Positions 46,530-58,275 of a stretch of 64,000 nucleotides of DNA are shown here, in pieces. How positions within the stretch are numbered: position 1 is the stretch's first letter; each line of letters begins with the position of its first letter. The notes under the pieces are model-generated. The model saw only the letters and a program-made list of their open reading frames with translations, was not told where the DNA came from and ran no database searches. The stretch covers positions 426,362 through 490,361 of the forward strand of contig PCDI01000011.1 in assembly GCA_002778195.1 (NCBI GenBank), written 5' to 3'. The position numbers were made by a program, and so were the translations under genes. This DNA is from Raffaelea ambrosiae. Its lineage: Eukaryota; Ascomycota; Sordariomycetes; Ophiostomatales; Ophiostomataceae.

Positions 46530-47524
46530 TGGTGATGCAGAGATAGAGAAAGAGGTTTTTTTTTTTTTCTATTTTTGTTTCCTTTTGTATTATAATTATC
46601 AAAGAACAGTAGCCTCTGCAGACGCCGGACGATAAAGGATGGGTGTCATGAGGAGCAAAGAAGGGCTATGGCTGGTGGCCCAGGAGTTACATAAAGGGAT
46701 GAAATTGTGGAATGCTTTTTTTTTTGTCCCCGGCAGAGTAACCGGTAGGATGGCCGATGAGAAACACCGACAGGAACAGACAGAAAGGAGCAGCCAAGAG
46801 GACCAGACAAAAGGAACAGAAAAAAGGGAAAAAAAGTCCGGCAGGAACCATAGCCAGACAAGGAACAAGGCAGGAACACGGTGGCAACGAAACAGGACAT
46901 CAAAAGGGCCAAGGCCAGAGGTCCACACCACACATATATACGTATACTGTGGCATGTTTTACGCATGTCCCATGTAAGAGTAGGACGCACCACCAATATA
47001 CACCGCAAAACATGCTTATGCATACAGGGCCGGCCGTGTCCATCACTGAAGGATCCTGCTGTGGTGGCCCCGGCTGATGTGGTTTCCCAATGCGAGGCAC
47101 ATCCAACCCCGAAATGTGGCCCCATGTGAATCGATAAAAACGTCCGATCTCGTCATCTAAATTAACTTTTTTTGTATGTATATATATGTGTGTGTGTGTG
47201 TGTGCGCGTGTTGTGAAAGATGGTCTATTCTGATGCAGTTGGAATGATGAGCCACACATGTATACTCCCATTCCATCGCAGGAAGTATCGTGCTTGTTTT
47301 TTTGGTGTTTTTTGTGTGTATTCATTGTTGAAAGTTGTTGTTATCTTCGCTGTGTTGTTGTCAGCATGACTCTCCTGGTGTCCTGTCAAACGCCCCGAAA
47401 TGTGTGTTGTCCTCGCATGCAAAGTGGTTGACTCTCCTTCCTCTCTTCTCTCTTTCCTCTCCTCTCCTTCCTCTCCTCTCCTCTCATTCTCTTCTCTTCT
47501 CTCCCCCCTCCTCTCCCCCTCTCA
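46530..47524. other. Convergent spacer between DUT1 and pyridoxal kinase
   Basis: Tail-to-tail spacer with a T11 run near 46557, (TG)n at about 47187-47204 and a CT-rich block (47440-47520). It holds 3' UTRs; no gene seen. Confidence 0.5.
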
Positions 47525-49081
47525 TCACATCTTCACGGCCCGAAAGTCCACTTCGGGGAACTTGAGTGAGCCAACGTGTCGTGCCAGCCGCAGCTCGGCC
47601 GCCCGCGACTTGAGCAGGTGCAGCGCCTTGGTTCGCTCCTCCTTGCCCACTACGCCCTTCTTGTCCAGCAGCTCCTCCGCCTTTTGCATCTCCACACCCA
47701 TGCCCTCGCACGTCTTGGCCAGGATCTCGTGCATGCTGGCCAGCACCTTCTCGGCCGCCCGCGCCAGCGGCAGGTCCACCGCGGCTACGTCGTCGTCGCA
47801 GGTCCAGGACGTCCGCTGCAGCAGGCCGGGCACGCGCGACACCGCCTCGCGCATGCGCACCACCATGAGCGCACCGAACATGTCGCCCGTGCCGCTAAAG
47901 TAGCAGTCGATGGCCGGGAAGACAATCTTAAAGGCCCGGGCCTGGCCCGTCGACGTCATGGACGAGCCCACCACGGACAGAGACGAGATCGGGTGATCCG
48001 GGTGGTCGAGCGACACCGAGGTGATGACAATGTGTGGCACCTTGTACCGCTCGTGCAGGACCTGGACGGCCTGCTGCAGCGAGTCCATGGTTTCGATCTT
48101 GACGTCGGAGAGGAGTCTTTTTTTTTTCCAGGGCACGTGTTAGCTTTTCGATTCTCTCGCAGCCTGGTTGGTACCCGGTGACATTCTAAGAAACTAAGCC
48201 ACCTCCCCGAGAAAAAAAAGAACAAAAAAACGTACTCCGCTTCAAATTGGTTTGGCAGGATCAAGTCGGCATGTTGCAGAATCTTCTTGTACGCGGGCAC
48301 CACATCTGGCGCCACGTAGATCCTGCCGTTGTCGCCCATCACGGGGTCCAGCACCCAGAAGAAGCTCCCCGGCACGGAGGCGTGATTCTTCTGGAGCTCT
48401 TCGGCGATGCGGCCGACAACTTCTACTGAGGCAGCCCCTGGCACGTATCCGGACAGCATCACGTCAAAGTTGTCCAGGTAGGACTGCTTCAGGCCTTGGT
48501 ACAGGTCCCATATCTCATCGGACGTTGCACGTGTGCCTGTCCATTGTCTGTAGCCAGAATGATTGCCTTTTTGTGAAGAAGGCAGGATAAGGTGGGTGTG
48601 TGAGTCACGATGCTGAATATATAGAAAAAAAAGAAAAAAAAGAAAATCAAACGCCGGAAAGGAAGGTCCTTACTGAATTGGACCGTGTTCAGCGCGGCGA
48701 CATCGCATCCCAGGGTCTGCATAGCAAAGACGGCAATCTTGTTTCCGACATTGCTAAACAACAGCAAAGAAACAAAACAAAAAAAAAAAGATGCTTGTGG
48801 TCAGTTATCACAGTTCTCTTCTTTCCGTGTGTGTCCTGCCCCTGTAGCTCTTCAACCGAGCCACTGGGCCGGTGACTCAAAGAGGCCACAAGACAAGAGA
48901 GAGAGAGAAAGAGAAAGAGAGGGCTGTGAAGCTCTTACCCAGACACGACCTGAACAGTGTTGTTAGCAGGGTGCTCATCCGAAAGCCCTCAGTCATATAC
49001 ACATGGTGGGGACTATGCGCTTCATACATGACTGGCTATGGCCAGGACACGCGTGTCCTCGACAGGCAGGTCGGCCGTCAT
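47525..49081 (-). CDS. BUD16: Pyridoxal kinase
   Basis: Exons 49081-49028, 48949-48939, 48753-48674, 48566-48236, 48116-47525; 355 residues. Phosphorylates pyridoxal, pyridoxine and pyridoxamine with ATP in the vitamin B6 salvage pathway (ribokinase fold). Family landmarks: VLAIASHVVSGNVGNKIA at the N-terminus, QTLGCDVAALNTVQFSNHSG, GYRQWTGTR, FDVMLSGYVPG, VLDPVMGDNGRIYV, ILPNQFEAE and GTGDMFGAL with the catalytic Asp. Exon 2 is only 11 nt (GTCGTGTCTGG), yet it is required to keep frame and restore the SHVVSGN motif. Several acceptors are weak (AAAAAG), but each junction rebuilds conserved sequence. A slightly extended C-terminal helix follows the core. The yeast relatives are BUD16 and BUD17. 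Confidence 0.93.
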
Positions 49082-50651
49082 GGCTGATGAGGTTGGCACA
49101 CCGCCCAGCTGCGGCGTGTACAAGGAGAGACAAGAAAAAGAAAACTGCTTTTGGCCGCTGACTCGGGTCGACCCAAAGGATGAGATCTCGTGTGGGGAGA
49201 AAGGAAGGAATCCCAGGGGGAGCGTCGCAGCACAATCAGAACACCCAAGCACTCGGGGCGCCAAGGTCCGGGGCCTTGGAAGGACGAATCGGGCGCAGCC
49301 GGGTCGGAGCGGAATCGGAGCACGATCGGAGGTCTGCTCGCTTCTTCGGGGCGAGGGTGGAGGTGGGGGGGTGTGTGCCTGACAGCCGGCGACGGATGAG
49401 AGCAGGCAAGAAAGAGTGCGGATAACGGGGGTGATGCAGTGGGCGCAACAAAGTAGGCTGGAGCTGCAGCCGCAAATTCTGGAGTTTGGGCGGACGACAG
49501 GCGCGTGTGTGTGTGCGCGTGTGTGTGCCTCGAGGAAAGGGGAAGAAAAAGAGAAAAGTCACAAAAGGAAACAAAGCGAACCGGCGAACCAGCGAATCGT
49601 AGTTTGGGAGGCACACGACCAAAAAAAAAAGAGACGAGTTGCTGTGGCAGAGAGGAAGAGACGATAGCAAGCAACAACTAAGCTCCGTCTGGATGGAATT
49701 TTTTTTTTAAAAAAAAGGGAACACACTCCGTTTTAGACGGCTAGCCTGGCTCGCTATTCCTGCCTAGCTTCTGCTTGTTATCTGTTTTGTATCTCTCCGT
49801 TGATATAGGGAAGGGGCGACGAGAGAAACCGAGTCTAAGGGAAGGTCATGCCAGCAATTGCACTGCAAACGCGCGCCTTCATATATGACTGCCCTTCCTA
49901 CTGGAAGAGAATTCCATTGTCTAACTATGCAGCCAGCGACCGTTTCCTTTTGTTCTTTTGTTCCCCCCCCTCCATATTGGCCCATGCAGGTCATCGACAT
50001 TTCCAACCAAGGAAAGTCCAAGCCGTGGGGCGTGCGCCGTTTCCCTTCGCAGCTTCCCCGTTCAAACGTCCTGTAGTCAAGTTTTGCGGCTGCCCCTCGA
50101 TTTTTTGGATTTTTTTTTGGATTTTTTTTGGTCTCGACAATGTATTACCCCGCGCTCCAGCCAATTGGCTACCAGTGGATTACAAAGGCCCCACAGAGGA
50201 AGGCACTGGAATCCAGCGATAAGGACCAGTCGGTGGCTCCTTGTGCGACACAATGTGGTTATGCAGGGAAGGAGTGGTGAGAATTGTGCGTGTATCGTAG
50301 CCGTTCTTTCCCGGGGTGCGAATAACGACAGCACGAGTTACGTATTCGTATTCCTTGGCCTCTGTGAACATGGACAACATTTTCGAATGTATTTAAAGGA
50401 GGGAGAAAAACAAAAAAACAAAAACAAAAAACACGCTCTGAACTCGGATGACACTGCCTCTGTATAACCTCACACCGTTCAATCTCTAGATGGATGGTTG
50501 TTTTTCTTTTCTTTTCTTTCTTTTCGTGACCGCACTACAACGTTGCCCTCCCATACCCGTGAAAGCTCCCTGCTCCTGCCGTAGTTTGCCAGTCCTGCCC
50601 AAGAAACCGTTTGAAAATGAAACATCGTATATATACCCATCGACCCATCGT
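49082..50651. other. Spacer upstream of pyridoxal kinase and downstream of PCNA
   Basis: Pyridoxal kinase promoter side first, then a stretch with an interrupted GT tract (49503-49527), A and T runs (49623, 49699, 50101-50130) and the PCNA 3' UTR. No gene or RNA seen. Confidence 0.5.
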
Positions 50652-51574
50652 TTACTCATCATCGCCGATCTAGGGTTGTTAGAGGACAAAAGGAAAGGAC
50701 GTAACCCGGAAAGGGGGGGGGGGGGGAGAGAGAGAAAAAACTCACCTTGGGTGCAAGGTAGAACCGCAGGTAGCTGCTGCCGGACAGAATGTACTCGACC
50801 AGCAGCGGCACCTCGTTGGACAGGCAGATCTTGACCTGGCTGGACAGGCTGGCGGCCTTGCAAAAGTTGACCAGGTACTTGAGCGAAAAGGTCAGCGAGA
50901 CCTGGTCGCTGAGCTCAATGTCAATGTTCTCGCTCGGCTTCTCCACGTTGGTGTGGCTGCGCAGCGTCACCGAGCCGCTGCCAATGTCGCCGTTGCTGGT
51001 GAACTTGATGCCGTCCTTGCTGGCCTCGATCGTGACCGACTCGGACATGGCCATCAGGTCCGTGCTGATGCGCCGGAACTCCGCCGCCGGCATCGTCACC
51101 GTGGCCGCGTACTCCGTCTCCGGGATGCCCAGGTGCTCCTGGTCAATGTCCATCAGCTTCAGGTCGTACTCGCTGATCCGGTCGTTCTCCGAGCTCTCAA
51201 ACACCAGGTTCAGCGAGTCCGGCGCGTCGTCCGCCTTGAGCGTCAAGATGTCCTCGTTTTGCGCCGCCCGCAGCACCTTGGTCAGCGACGTCAGGTTCAC
51301 CCCCAGCGCCACGTTGCGGTCGCACCGGTACGGCGAGAACCCCTCCGCCTTGAGCAGCATCGACACCAGCGCCACGTGCGAGTTGTCCATGGCCTGCAGC
51401 GCGATGCCCGAGTCATTGCAGTCGAAGTTGCAGTCTTGCACAAGGTCCTTGATGGCGTCGACGACCTGGTGAGAAAGTAAAGAGTTAGTCATGTTGACTT
51501 GGGGGGGCCTTCTCTACTAGAACCAAGGTTACCTTCTTCAGGATCGACGCCTGCTCCAATCTGGCTTCCAACAT
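50652..51574 (-). CDS. POL30: Proliferating cell nuclear antigen (PCNA sliding clamp)
   Basis: Exons 51574-51533, 51465-50746, 50669-50652; 259 residues, the usual PCNA length. Homotrimeric ring that tethers DNA polymerases delta and epsilon and repair factors to DNA. Starts MLEARLEQASILKK; then DLVQDCNFDCNDSGIALQAM, VALVSMLLKAEGFSPYRCDR, the interdomain loop with LMDIDQEHLGIPET (the PIP-box docking surface), SLKYLVNFCKAASLS and PLLVEYIL. The end is YLAPKIGDDE, the last five codons and the stop forming an 18-nt final exon. Intron 2 contains a C14 run after a GTGAGT donor. Almost no deviation from the family. Confidence 0.97.
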
Positions 51575-52892
51575 GTTGGGCGGGTTTTGTGTGAGTAAAG
51601 GCAAAAGGAGGAAAAAAGAAAGGGTAGAATAGAATAGTGAGAGAAAATGAAAAAGCGAAGAAGTGTCGGGAGGGAATAGTCGTTAAAAGGTAGAGGAAAT
51701 AGGATCGTCAGGTTGTTCAAAGAGGTCCAAAGTACAGGAGGGAGTAGGAACAAGTTTGCGATCGGATCCAGCAAAGACCAAAAGAGGGGAGAGAGGCCAA
51801 AGGTAAAAAAAAAAGGCAATGGCTTTAGGGAGACAGACACACACGACACGCTTTTCCCAATTTTCGCGTTGCCCGCCCTCCAAAGTGAGAAAGACGCGTC
51901 GACCAGCGCGGGTTTAATTGAACCCACTCAACGCGGGGCATGGCTGTCTTCGCTCTTTGGTGCCCCACGTGAGCTAGACTTAGGCGTCAGAGGCAGACAG
52001 GCATCATTCTCTCTGAGTTACCATACAATTCGCCTGTCGGGTTGGGGGGCCCACTGGTTCAGTGGTTCGCCTCTACTGGTTCGAACCCCTCTGCTGTTTG
52101 CAATTGGTTGGACCTTTTTTCGACCAAGCAAATGAGACGTCACTAATCAACGACAGGGGGGGGGGGGGTGCCCTGGTTGCGAACGTCGTGAAAGTAAACA
52201 ATATTTCTGTACGCTGTACAAGAAGGGCAGACAAAAAAAAAGAGTAAATAGATACATTGAAATGGTACAAGAGGTATTCACTTTGAATAGCGGGGGGGAG
52301 GGAGTTCGGAAATCAAACAGGAAAGGGGGCCAAAGAGCAGCAGCCATAAGCAAAACCAGAGTGGATGATCCCTCAGTCTGATATCCCAAGTCTTCATCCC
52401 TTTTTGTCAGGGTGTTCTCTTCACCTCATCTATAAACAATAAGTATATATATACGAGTGTTGTAACATGTTGGCGGATTAGACGTCAGTGTAATAGATAA
52501 TAAAAAAAGAGACAACGAAAAAAAAAACGAGAAAAAAACAAAACAAAAAAACTCCAAAAAACCCGTTGACACCAGTCATGATGTCGTGCAACCAGGATTA
52601 ATAAACAAGAGCCCATCGGTCTTTTCTCTCCCGTGAACCACCGAGCGCCACGCAAAATAAAAAGAACCCAAAGGGGTTATAAAACAGAAACAAATGCAAA
52701 AAGGGGGACAATAAAGGGACAAAAAAGCAGAAGCCATCGTTGCTGTCGTTGGAAACATCATCGCGGAAAATTCAGAATTAATAAATGGGGGAGGGGGGTA
52801 AAAGAGATGAAACGAATGAAGCGAAAAAGAGAGAGAGAGAGAGAGTAAAAAAGAGGGATGAGAAAGGTCCATCGTTTGATAAGAAGTCAAGT
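51575..52892. other. Spacer between PCNA (5' side) and the vezatin-like gene (3' side)
   Basis: Presumed PCNA promoter (about 51575-52000) and VezA 3' UTR, AT-rich towards the right, with a G13 run at 52156, many A runs and (GA)n near 52829-52845. A tRNA-like pair of boxes near 52055-52090 was considered and rejected. No gene seen. Confidence 0.5.
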
Positions 52893-55608
52893 TCATGAAG
52901 AGACAGGCTGCAGTGGTGGCACGGCAAGCGATGACGGCCTGCTCTTGTCGGGCGATGTCGCCGTGTTCTCCGTCCGGGTACTCTTGGGACGGAGGTTGAT
53001 CACCATCTCGAGTTCCCGAAGCATCCCCCGGCTGGCATCGGCGCGCTCGCGGGCCTCTGCCCGCCGCTCGCGTTCCTCCTTCATCTTGGCGATGCGCTCT
53101 TCGCGTGAAAGCACGCTCTTTAGGCGGATGGCCGGCGGCTGCGAGACGGCCTCGAAGACAACCTCTTCCTCTGGCTCGCCAATGCTGGCCGGTGGCGTCA
53201 TGCCGCCGCCAATCAGGGCTTGCAGAGCATCCGAGACGCCACCACTATGGCGCTTGCTACTGCTGCCGCTGCCGCTGCTGCTGCGGATGCCACTGCCGTT
53301 GATGAGCGCGTCCTCGTCTACCGTCGTCAGCCCGCTCAGGGAGACGGTGGGCGACAGCACGGTGACATTGCTGAGAGAGGACAGACGCTTTTCGTTGCGG
53401 TCGATACCCGAGGCGAGCGCCGACTTGCCCTCTTCCCACGCCTGTGTCAGCAGCTTGAGGTCCTGGCCGATCGACTCGTACTGGGCCATCAGGTTGGGTC
53501 CCAGCTGCGTGATGTCGTCGGCCTCGTTCAGTGTGCGGTCGGATTCTTCGCGGAGCAGCGCCAGTTTTGCCTGCAAACCGCGGATGCCCGTCGAAAGCGA
53601 GTTCAGCTTGCCCAGCTGTGACCGCCACCGCTCCCGTCCCGGTGACAAAGGCACCTTGGGTGTCGACATGCGCGGGAACGTCTCAGCCTCGCTGAGGATG
53701 TCACGCAGACGCTTGTGGCACGTCTCTGTCGCCTCGTTGAGGCCACGGAGCGCCTCGGCCGCCGCTGTCCAGCGCACATAGTCCGACTCCTCGCCGCTGT
53801 TGGCCTCGAGCGCCAGCAGCGCACACAGGAACATCTTGCGAATGGTGTGGAAGCGGGCGCCGACCACGGTCAGGGTGCGGATCGAGTTGGGATCGTCAAA
53901 CTCGGCCTCGGTGAAGCCCTGGAGCGCATCGGAGACATCAAAGTCGCTGATGTCATAGACATGGTAGTACATTTCGAGGTCGACCTGACCGGCAAAACCC
54001 TGCATCAGCTTGGCTGCCTCGGTGTATTTTGGCAGGGCTTCGGCAAAGAATGCGCGGATGGCGGTGCGCAGACGCATGCAGCGTCGCGTTTGGCTCTTGT
54101 CGTCCATGCGGCTGATCGGAGGCAGAGGTGCGCTTCTGGAATGTAGAATAGCAATGGTTAGTATAGGACACACTAGTCACATGAGAGGTGCGTTTCTGGA
54201 ATGTGGAACAGCAGTGGTTCAGTGTTTTCTCCAGTCCGAAGAATTCTCGGCACTTTGTTCTCCTGCGCCAGCAACAAAACGGGATGCTGCAATAATGCAT
54301 TCCAAAGGTCCAAAGATCCAAAGATCCAAAGATCCAAAGACCCAAAGACCCAAAGAAGTAAAGAACCCCCCCCCCCCCCAAAAAAAAAAAAAAAAACGCT
54401 GCTAAAGAGGAAGGGGGACACTCACATTCTATATCCACGCGAGACAAGCTCCACCTCTTTAATGAATGCGATGGAGGCGCTGGCGGCGCCGTCAAAGTCT
54501 TGCGAGCGCGTCACAAAGGTGCGCACTTCCGCCAGGACCGAGAGCCGCGTATGACGCAGACGCTGTTGCTTGTCGTAGATCTGAGCGGCCACGGCAGCCG
54601 TAGCTACCAAAGCCAGCACAAAGAGAAGCTGTGGTGCGGATGGCAGTGGGGTTCTGCCTGTGTATGCCCAGGCGACGGCCCAGACGAAGGCCAAGCCGCC
54701 GGTCACAGCGCCTGCCAGAGCCAGTGTGGCCGGCATCTTGGCGACTGGTGTTCCCGGCGCCTGCAGTGCAGCAGCTGCATTGCCATCGGGCGGGGCAGAT
54801 TGGTGCTGTCCCAGGACAGGAGCCCCGAGAAGGTTCGAGGTGATGATGGTGTAGCGAAACTGTTCGATAAACTGGTTGTTGTCGGCGCGGTTGAAGGTGG
54901 ATGCGACGGCTTTCTAGAGGCTGCGTTAGAAGACGCAGGTCCGCCACCGAAAAGACAAGAGCCTAGTAATAGCTAGTATATACTCACGGAGTAGCTGTTG
55001 TTGATGGAGGCCGAGAGGGATCTTGCGCGCGGCGTCGCGTCGATGCGGATCGGGGCGGGAGGCTGCTTGCCGCGGAAGCGTTTCCTCACCACAGGGCGTC
55101 CCATGGGCGCAAAGGAGGGTGAGGGCGGGCTCGGTGGTGGCGTGGCGATGCCATTTTGCTGCTCGTGGCTCGGCTTGCGGTGGTGAAGCTGCTGCTGATA
55201 AGGGGTCACCGGACTGGCGGCGGCGTCGTTGCCGCTGGCTGCACCGGCAGCGGTTGTTGCGGTGGTGGGGGAGGCGGAGGGTGCAGCAGCGGCTGCTGGG
55301 ACCCAGTCGGATGGCTCATCTTGTCCCTCGTCTAAGATCATAGAAAGTCGGTTAGGCCGTGCGATTCGTCGTGGCATGGAGCGGTGCTTCTTGACAGAGA
55401 GGAGAGGCATGCGCGAGGGGAAGGAGGAGGAGGAGGAGACGGCGGCGGTGGAAGAAGAGTTTGAGCACGACATGGTGGAGGAGGGGGACGAAGAAGAAGA
55501 CGGAGAAGAAAAAGAAGGGGGAGAAGCAGAGGAGGGAGAAAAGAGTAAGGATGAGATACCTCTCAGATACTCTGCGAGCGGAGTCTGGTCAAAAACGACA
55601 GTCTCCAT
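52893..55608 (-). CDS. vezA: Vezatin-like membrane protein (VezA family, myosin-binding domain)
   Basis: Exons 55608-54988, 54913-54426, 54135-52893; 783 residues. In Aspergillus nidulans VezA supports dynein-driven early-endosome transport and is a hyphal-tip protein. Landmarks: the N-terminus METVVFDQTPLAEYL, a Ser/Pro-rich linker, two close hydrophobic segments (about 269-291, LALAGAVTGGLAFVWAVAWA, and about 301-317, LLFVLALVATAAVAA), then the vezatin/myosin-binding region with helical, charged sequence (RLRHTRLSVLAEVRTFV; QTRRCMRLRTAIRAFFAEAL; DVSDALQGFTEAEFDD). A coiled-coil stretch lies near the C-terminus (REERIAKMKEERERRAEARE). The 290-base intron 2 carries a duplicated acceptor site. 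The family call rests on the overall pattern; a related inheritance-type membrane protein is the alternative. Confidence 0.82.
54124..54219. repeat. 60-base-period direct repeat duplicating the vezA exon 3 acceptor
   Basis: Two copies of about 36 bases (54124-54159 and 54184-54219) begin AGAGGTGCG and differ at a handful of positions. On the minus strand each copy contains a pyrimidine-rich acceptor ending CATTCCAG. The downstream one gives the open frame; using the upstream one would run into a TGA within about six codons. Confidence 0.85.
54301..54394. repeat. 8-base tandem repeat plus C12/A17 run in vezA intron 2
   Basis: About seven TCCAAAGA-type octamers (54301-54354) are followed by a C run and then a long A run. 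This lies wholly within intron 2 of the vezatin-like gene and accounts for much of its length. Confidence 0.85.
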
Positions 55609-57456
55609 GGAAGTTGTGGCGATGGAGATACATCCATCGAGGGGTGGCACAGAGAGGAGGAGGAGGAGACACAGAGACACAGAGACACACGCGACGCAGG
55701 GGAGCAGGAGGGTTGGCGAGAAGCGCGAAAGAGAGGGCGAGGGCGTGTGGGCGCGGCGGCGACGAGGCGGACGGTCGTGTATATAAAATCAGGACGACGC
55801 AGAGAGAGACACAAAGATACGAACAAAAGATACGAGCAAAAGAAACAAAACACGAAAGCCCGGCTGCGAGACAAAGGGGGGGGGGAAGGACGAGACGGGA
55901 GAGCAGGCGAAGCGAGAAAGAAGAAAACAGAAAGGCAAAAAGACAAAAATGGGCAAAGAAGCCGGAGAAGCCAGATAGGTCCGAAAAAGAAAGCAGCTGT
56001 GCTGCGCAGATGGTGGACGCAAGTTTGGCACCTGGGACTGGGGTTTGTTTGTGTTGGGGAGGGGACGACTAGGATAGATAGTCCAGTCTTCTAGGATGCG
56101 GCTTCCATGTGACGTATCGCGCGCAGGCAGCGTCGGGCGGATCTCAGGTTTCGCAGACGGGCAGTAGCAGGGGGGCGGGTGAGCGTGTCTGCGAATCTGA
56201 AGCTTGTGTGTATCTGTCTGACTGTGTGAATCTTGCGTGTGAGTGGGTTCTTTGGGTTGTTGGTGCAGATCTCGGCCGCTCGTTCCTGCCTGTGCCTGTT
56301 TCGTCTCCGCTTTCGTTTCTTTTTTTTTTTCGTTTCTTTTTCTTCTTGTTGCTGCGGTTGTTGACTTTTGCTCGGTCGGCTTGGCCGTGGCTGGGGTTGG
56401 CACAGACGTGCAGCGAGTTGGGCGAGTTGGGCAGCTCGATTGGCTGGCAGGTGTTCTGGTCTTTCGGTCTGTTGGTCTTTTGGTCTGCAGGTTTTTGTTC
56501 GGATCCTGTGACTGCTCGTGCAAACTGCCGTGGTCGTGGCCGCTTGCCCTGACACGCGCGTGAGCCTGCGGTAGTGTTTGTGTCCGGCGTCAGAGAACGG
56601 CACAGTTGTCTGGTTCTTATTTACTTTTTGCTGTTTTGGCAGGGTCCCCCGGGTTGTTTAGTCGACGTCTAGTTTGATGAGGGCGCCCAAAAAGTTGAAT
56701 TAAATACAATGCACCCCCCAAAAAGGAAGAAAGGGCCAACCCAGCCCAAAAAGACCCAAAAAGACCCAAAAGAACCCAAAAGAACCCAAAAGGACCCAAA
56801 ACGCACGGCTGCCCGTCTGCGGACAGGGATTCGCGTCCCCTGTGCCCACACCCGCCCACACCCTGTCATTTGCGACGGAGGCAGGGAAAGAGCCACCCAC
56901 GGCACTGGCAGCTGAAAAAAAAGAGGGACACACAACAGTGCTGTACCCGCCAGATGGGATGGGACACTAGGCAGGCATGCTCAGCCATGGTAGCGCTAGT
57001 CCCAAAAAGACACAGTGCTGCCAGAGCGGAGCAGGGTCTCATCCCCACCCAATGGGAGGCCACTCTGTCCATTCGCTGCGGGCACGAAAAGGAAAGACGG
57101 ATTCTGGACAAAACAGTTATGCGAACGGCCGGTCGCGAACACGAAAGCGAGAAGCTCTCATCATCTCAAACGTTGCTCTCCGTGGAACTCTGTTCCTCCA
57201 CTCGCCCCCCTCCGCCTCACTTCCACCGCCCCCAGCCAAACACACCCGCGACAGACAGTCTAACGGGAACGGAACGATCGGGAAAGAAGCCAACCCGGGC
57301 AACCCGCCAACAAGCGGACAACGACAGACGACATTGCCCTTTTGCAACACACACACACACACGCACACAGACACAGACAAAAAAGAACTCGCATTATATC
57401 GCGGTCGCTCTCACCTCTCTGCGACACGTGCCCCCCTCCATCTTCCTTCCGGCGCC
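55609..57456. promoter_or_regulatory. Divergent spacer between vezA and EMC6
   Basis: Head-to-head spacer of 1.85 kb. Contains a purine-rich leader for vezA (55780-55950 on the plus strand), a decameric AAAAGACCC-type tandem repeat (about 56745-56800) and (CA)n at 57348-57363 shortly before EMC6. No gene supported. Confidence 0.5.
56745..56800. repeat. 10-base tandem repeat
   Basis: Five to six copies of a decamer of the form ACCCAAAARR (AAAAAGACCC, AAAAGAACCC, AAAAGGACCC). It resembles, but does not match, the octamer array in the vezA intron. Confidence 0.85.
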
Positions 57457-57969
57457 ATGGCCACCGAACGCGAGCTGCAGATTGGACCCATTGTCCAGGA
57501 GTCCCTCATGCACAACACTCGGGTAGGCATCTCAAGGATGGAGAGAGAAAGAGAGAAAAAGCGCCCTGCTTGGCGAAGGATGGATACCCTGCTTCGTCGA
57601 TGCACGATGCATGGCATGCTATGCTTAGGTGTATGCTAACCAGGAACTCACCCCTCCCCCCAGGTCCTCACCAACCTCCAGACCTTGACCGCCTCCCTCC
57701 TCGGCGTCGGCGCCGGCATCCTCGGCCTCGAGTCCTACAGCGGCTTCCTCTTCTACATTGTCTTCTCCCTGCTGATCACCGGCCTCTTCTTCGTCTTCCG
57801 TGTCGTCGCCGGCTCCGCCGCCCTCCGCAGTGCCGGCAAGAAGGTCGATCTGCTCGACACGTCCCCCTTCTTCCGCAGTCCCTTTGAGTTCTGGACCGGC
57901 GGCCTGATGGGTGGCCTCGCTGGCTACATCTTGACCTGGACCTTGTTTTACGGTCTGGTCCGGGCATAG
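57457..57969 (+). CDS. EMC6: ER membrane protein complex subunit 6
   Basis: Exons 57457-57522 and 57664-57969; 123 residues. Small core subunit of the EMC insertase in the ER membrane, which inserts tail-anchored and multi-pass proteins. The short cytosolic N-terminus (MATERELQIGPIVQESLMHN) is followed by hydrophobic segments: LLGVGAGILGLESYSGFLFY, IVFSLLITGLFFVFRVVAG, then near the end GGLMGGLAGYILTWTLFYGL. Between the last two lies a soluble loop with DLLDTSPFFRSPFEFWTGGL. Size and the N...L..SGFLFY pattern agree with the EMC6 family. The intron is 141 bases, phase 0. Confidence 0.9.
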
Positions 57970-58275
57970 CCTTGCACTCTGCTTTCACGCCATGCGCATA
58001 TGCTCGTGGCCACATATAAATATATCCTTTTTTTCACGCGTATCAAAAATAAGCATGTCACGGCGTTTGGGGCATTGGCTGCACATCTTGAAAGTTGCAG
58101 CACGGGAGGCGAGTTGTTCCTTTGATATCTCTTTGTAGAACCTGAAACAATAAAGAGAGACACATACATACACATGCACGATCTCCACCACGTGCATGAT
58201 CAAATGACAATGCGTGTCGTTGGAACATGCATCTTGGCGTAAAGCAAACCAAAATGCCAAAATGCCAGCCTTCAT
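57970..58275. other. Convergent spacer between EMC6 and the GTPase gene
   Basis: Tail-to-tail spacer of about 300 bases, AT-richer than the exons; 3' UTRs only. Confidence 0.6.

Noticed and set aside
52055..52090. tRNA-like A-box (TGGTTCAGTGG) and B-box (GGTTCGAACCC)
   Set aside because: The boxes are only about 24 bases apart, too close for a tRNA with an anticodon arm, and no acceptor stem pairs around them.
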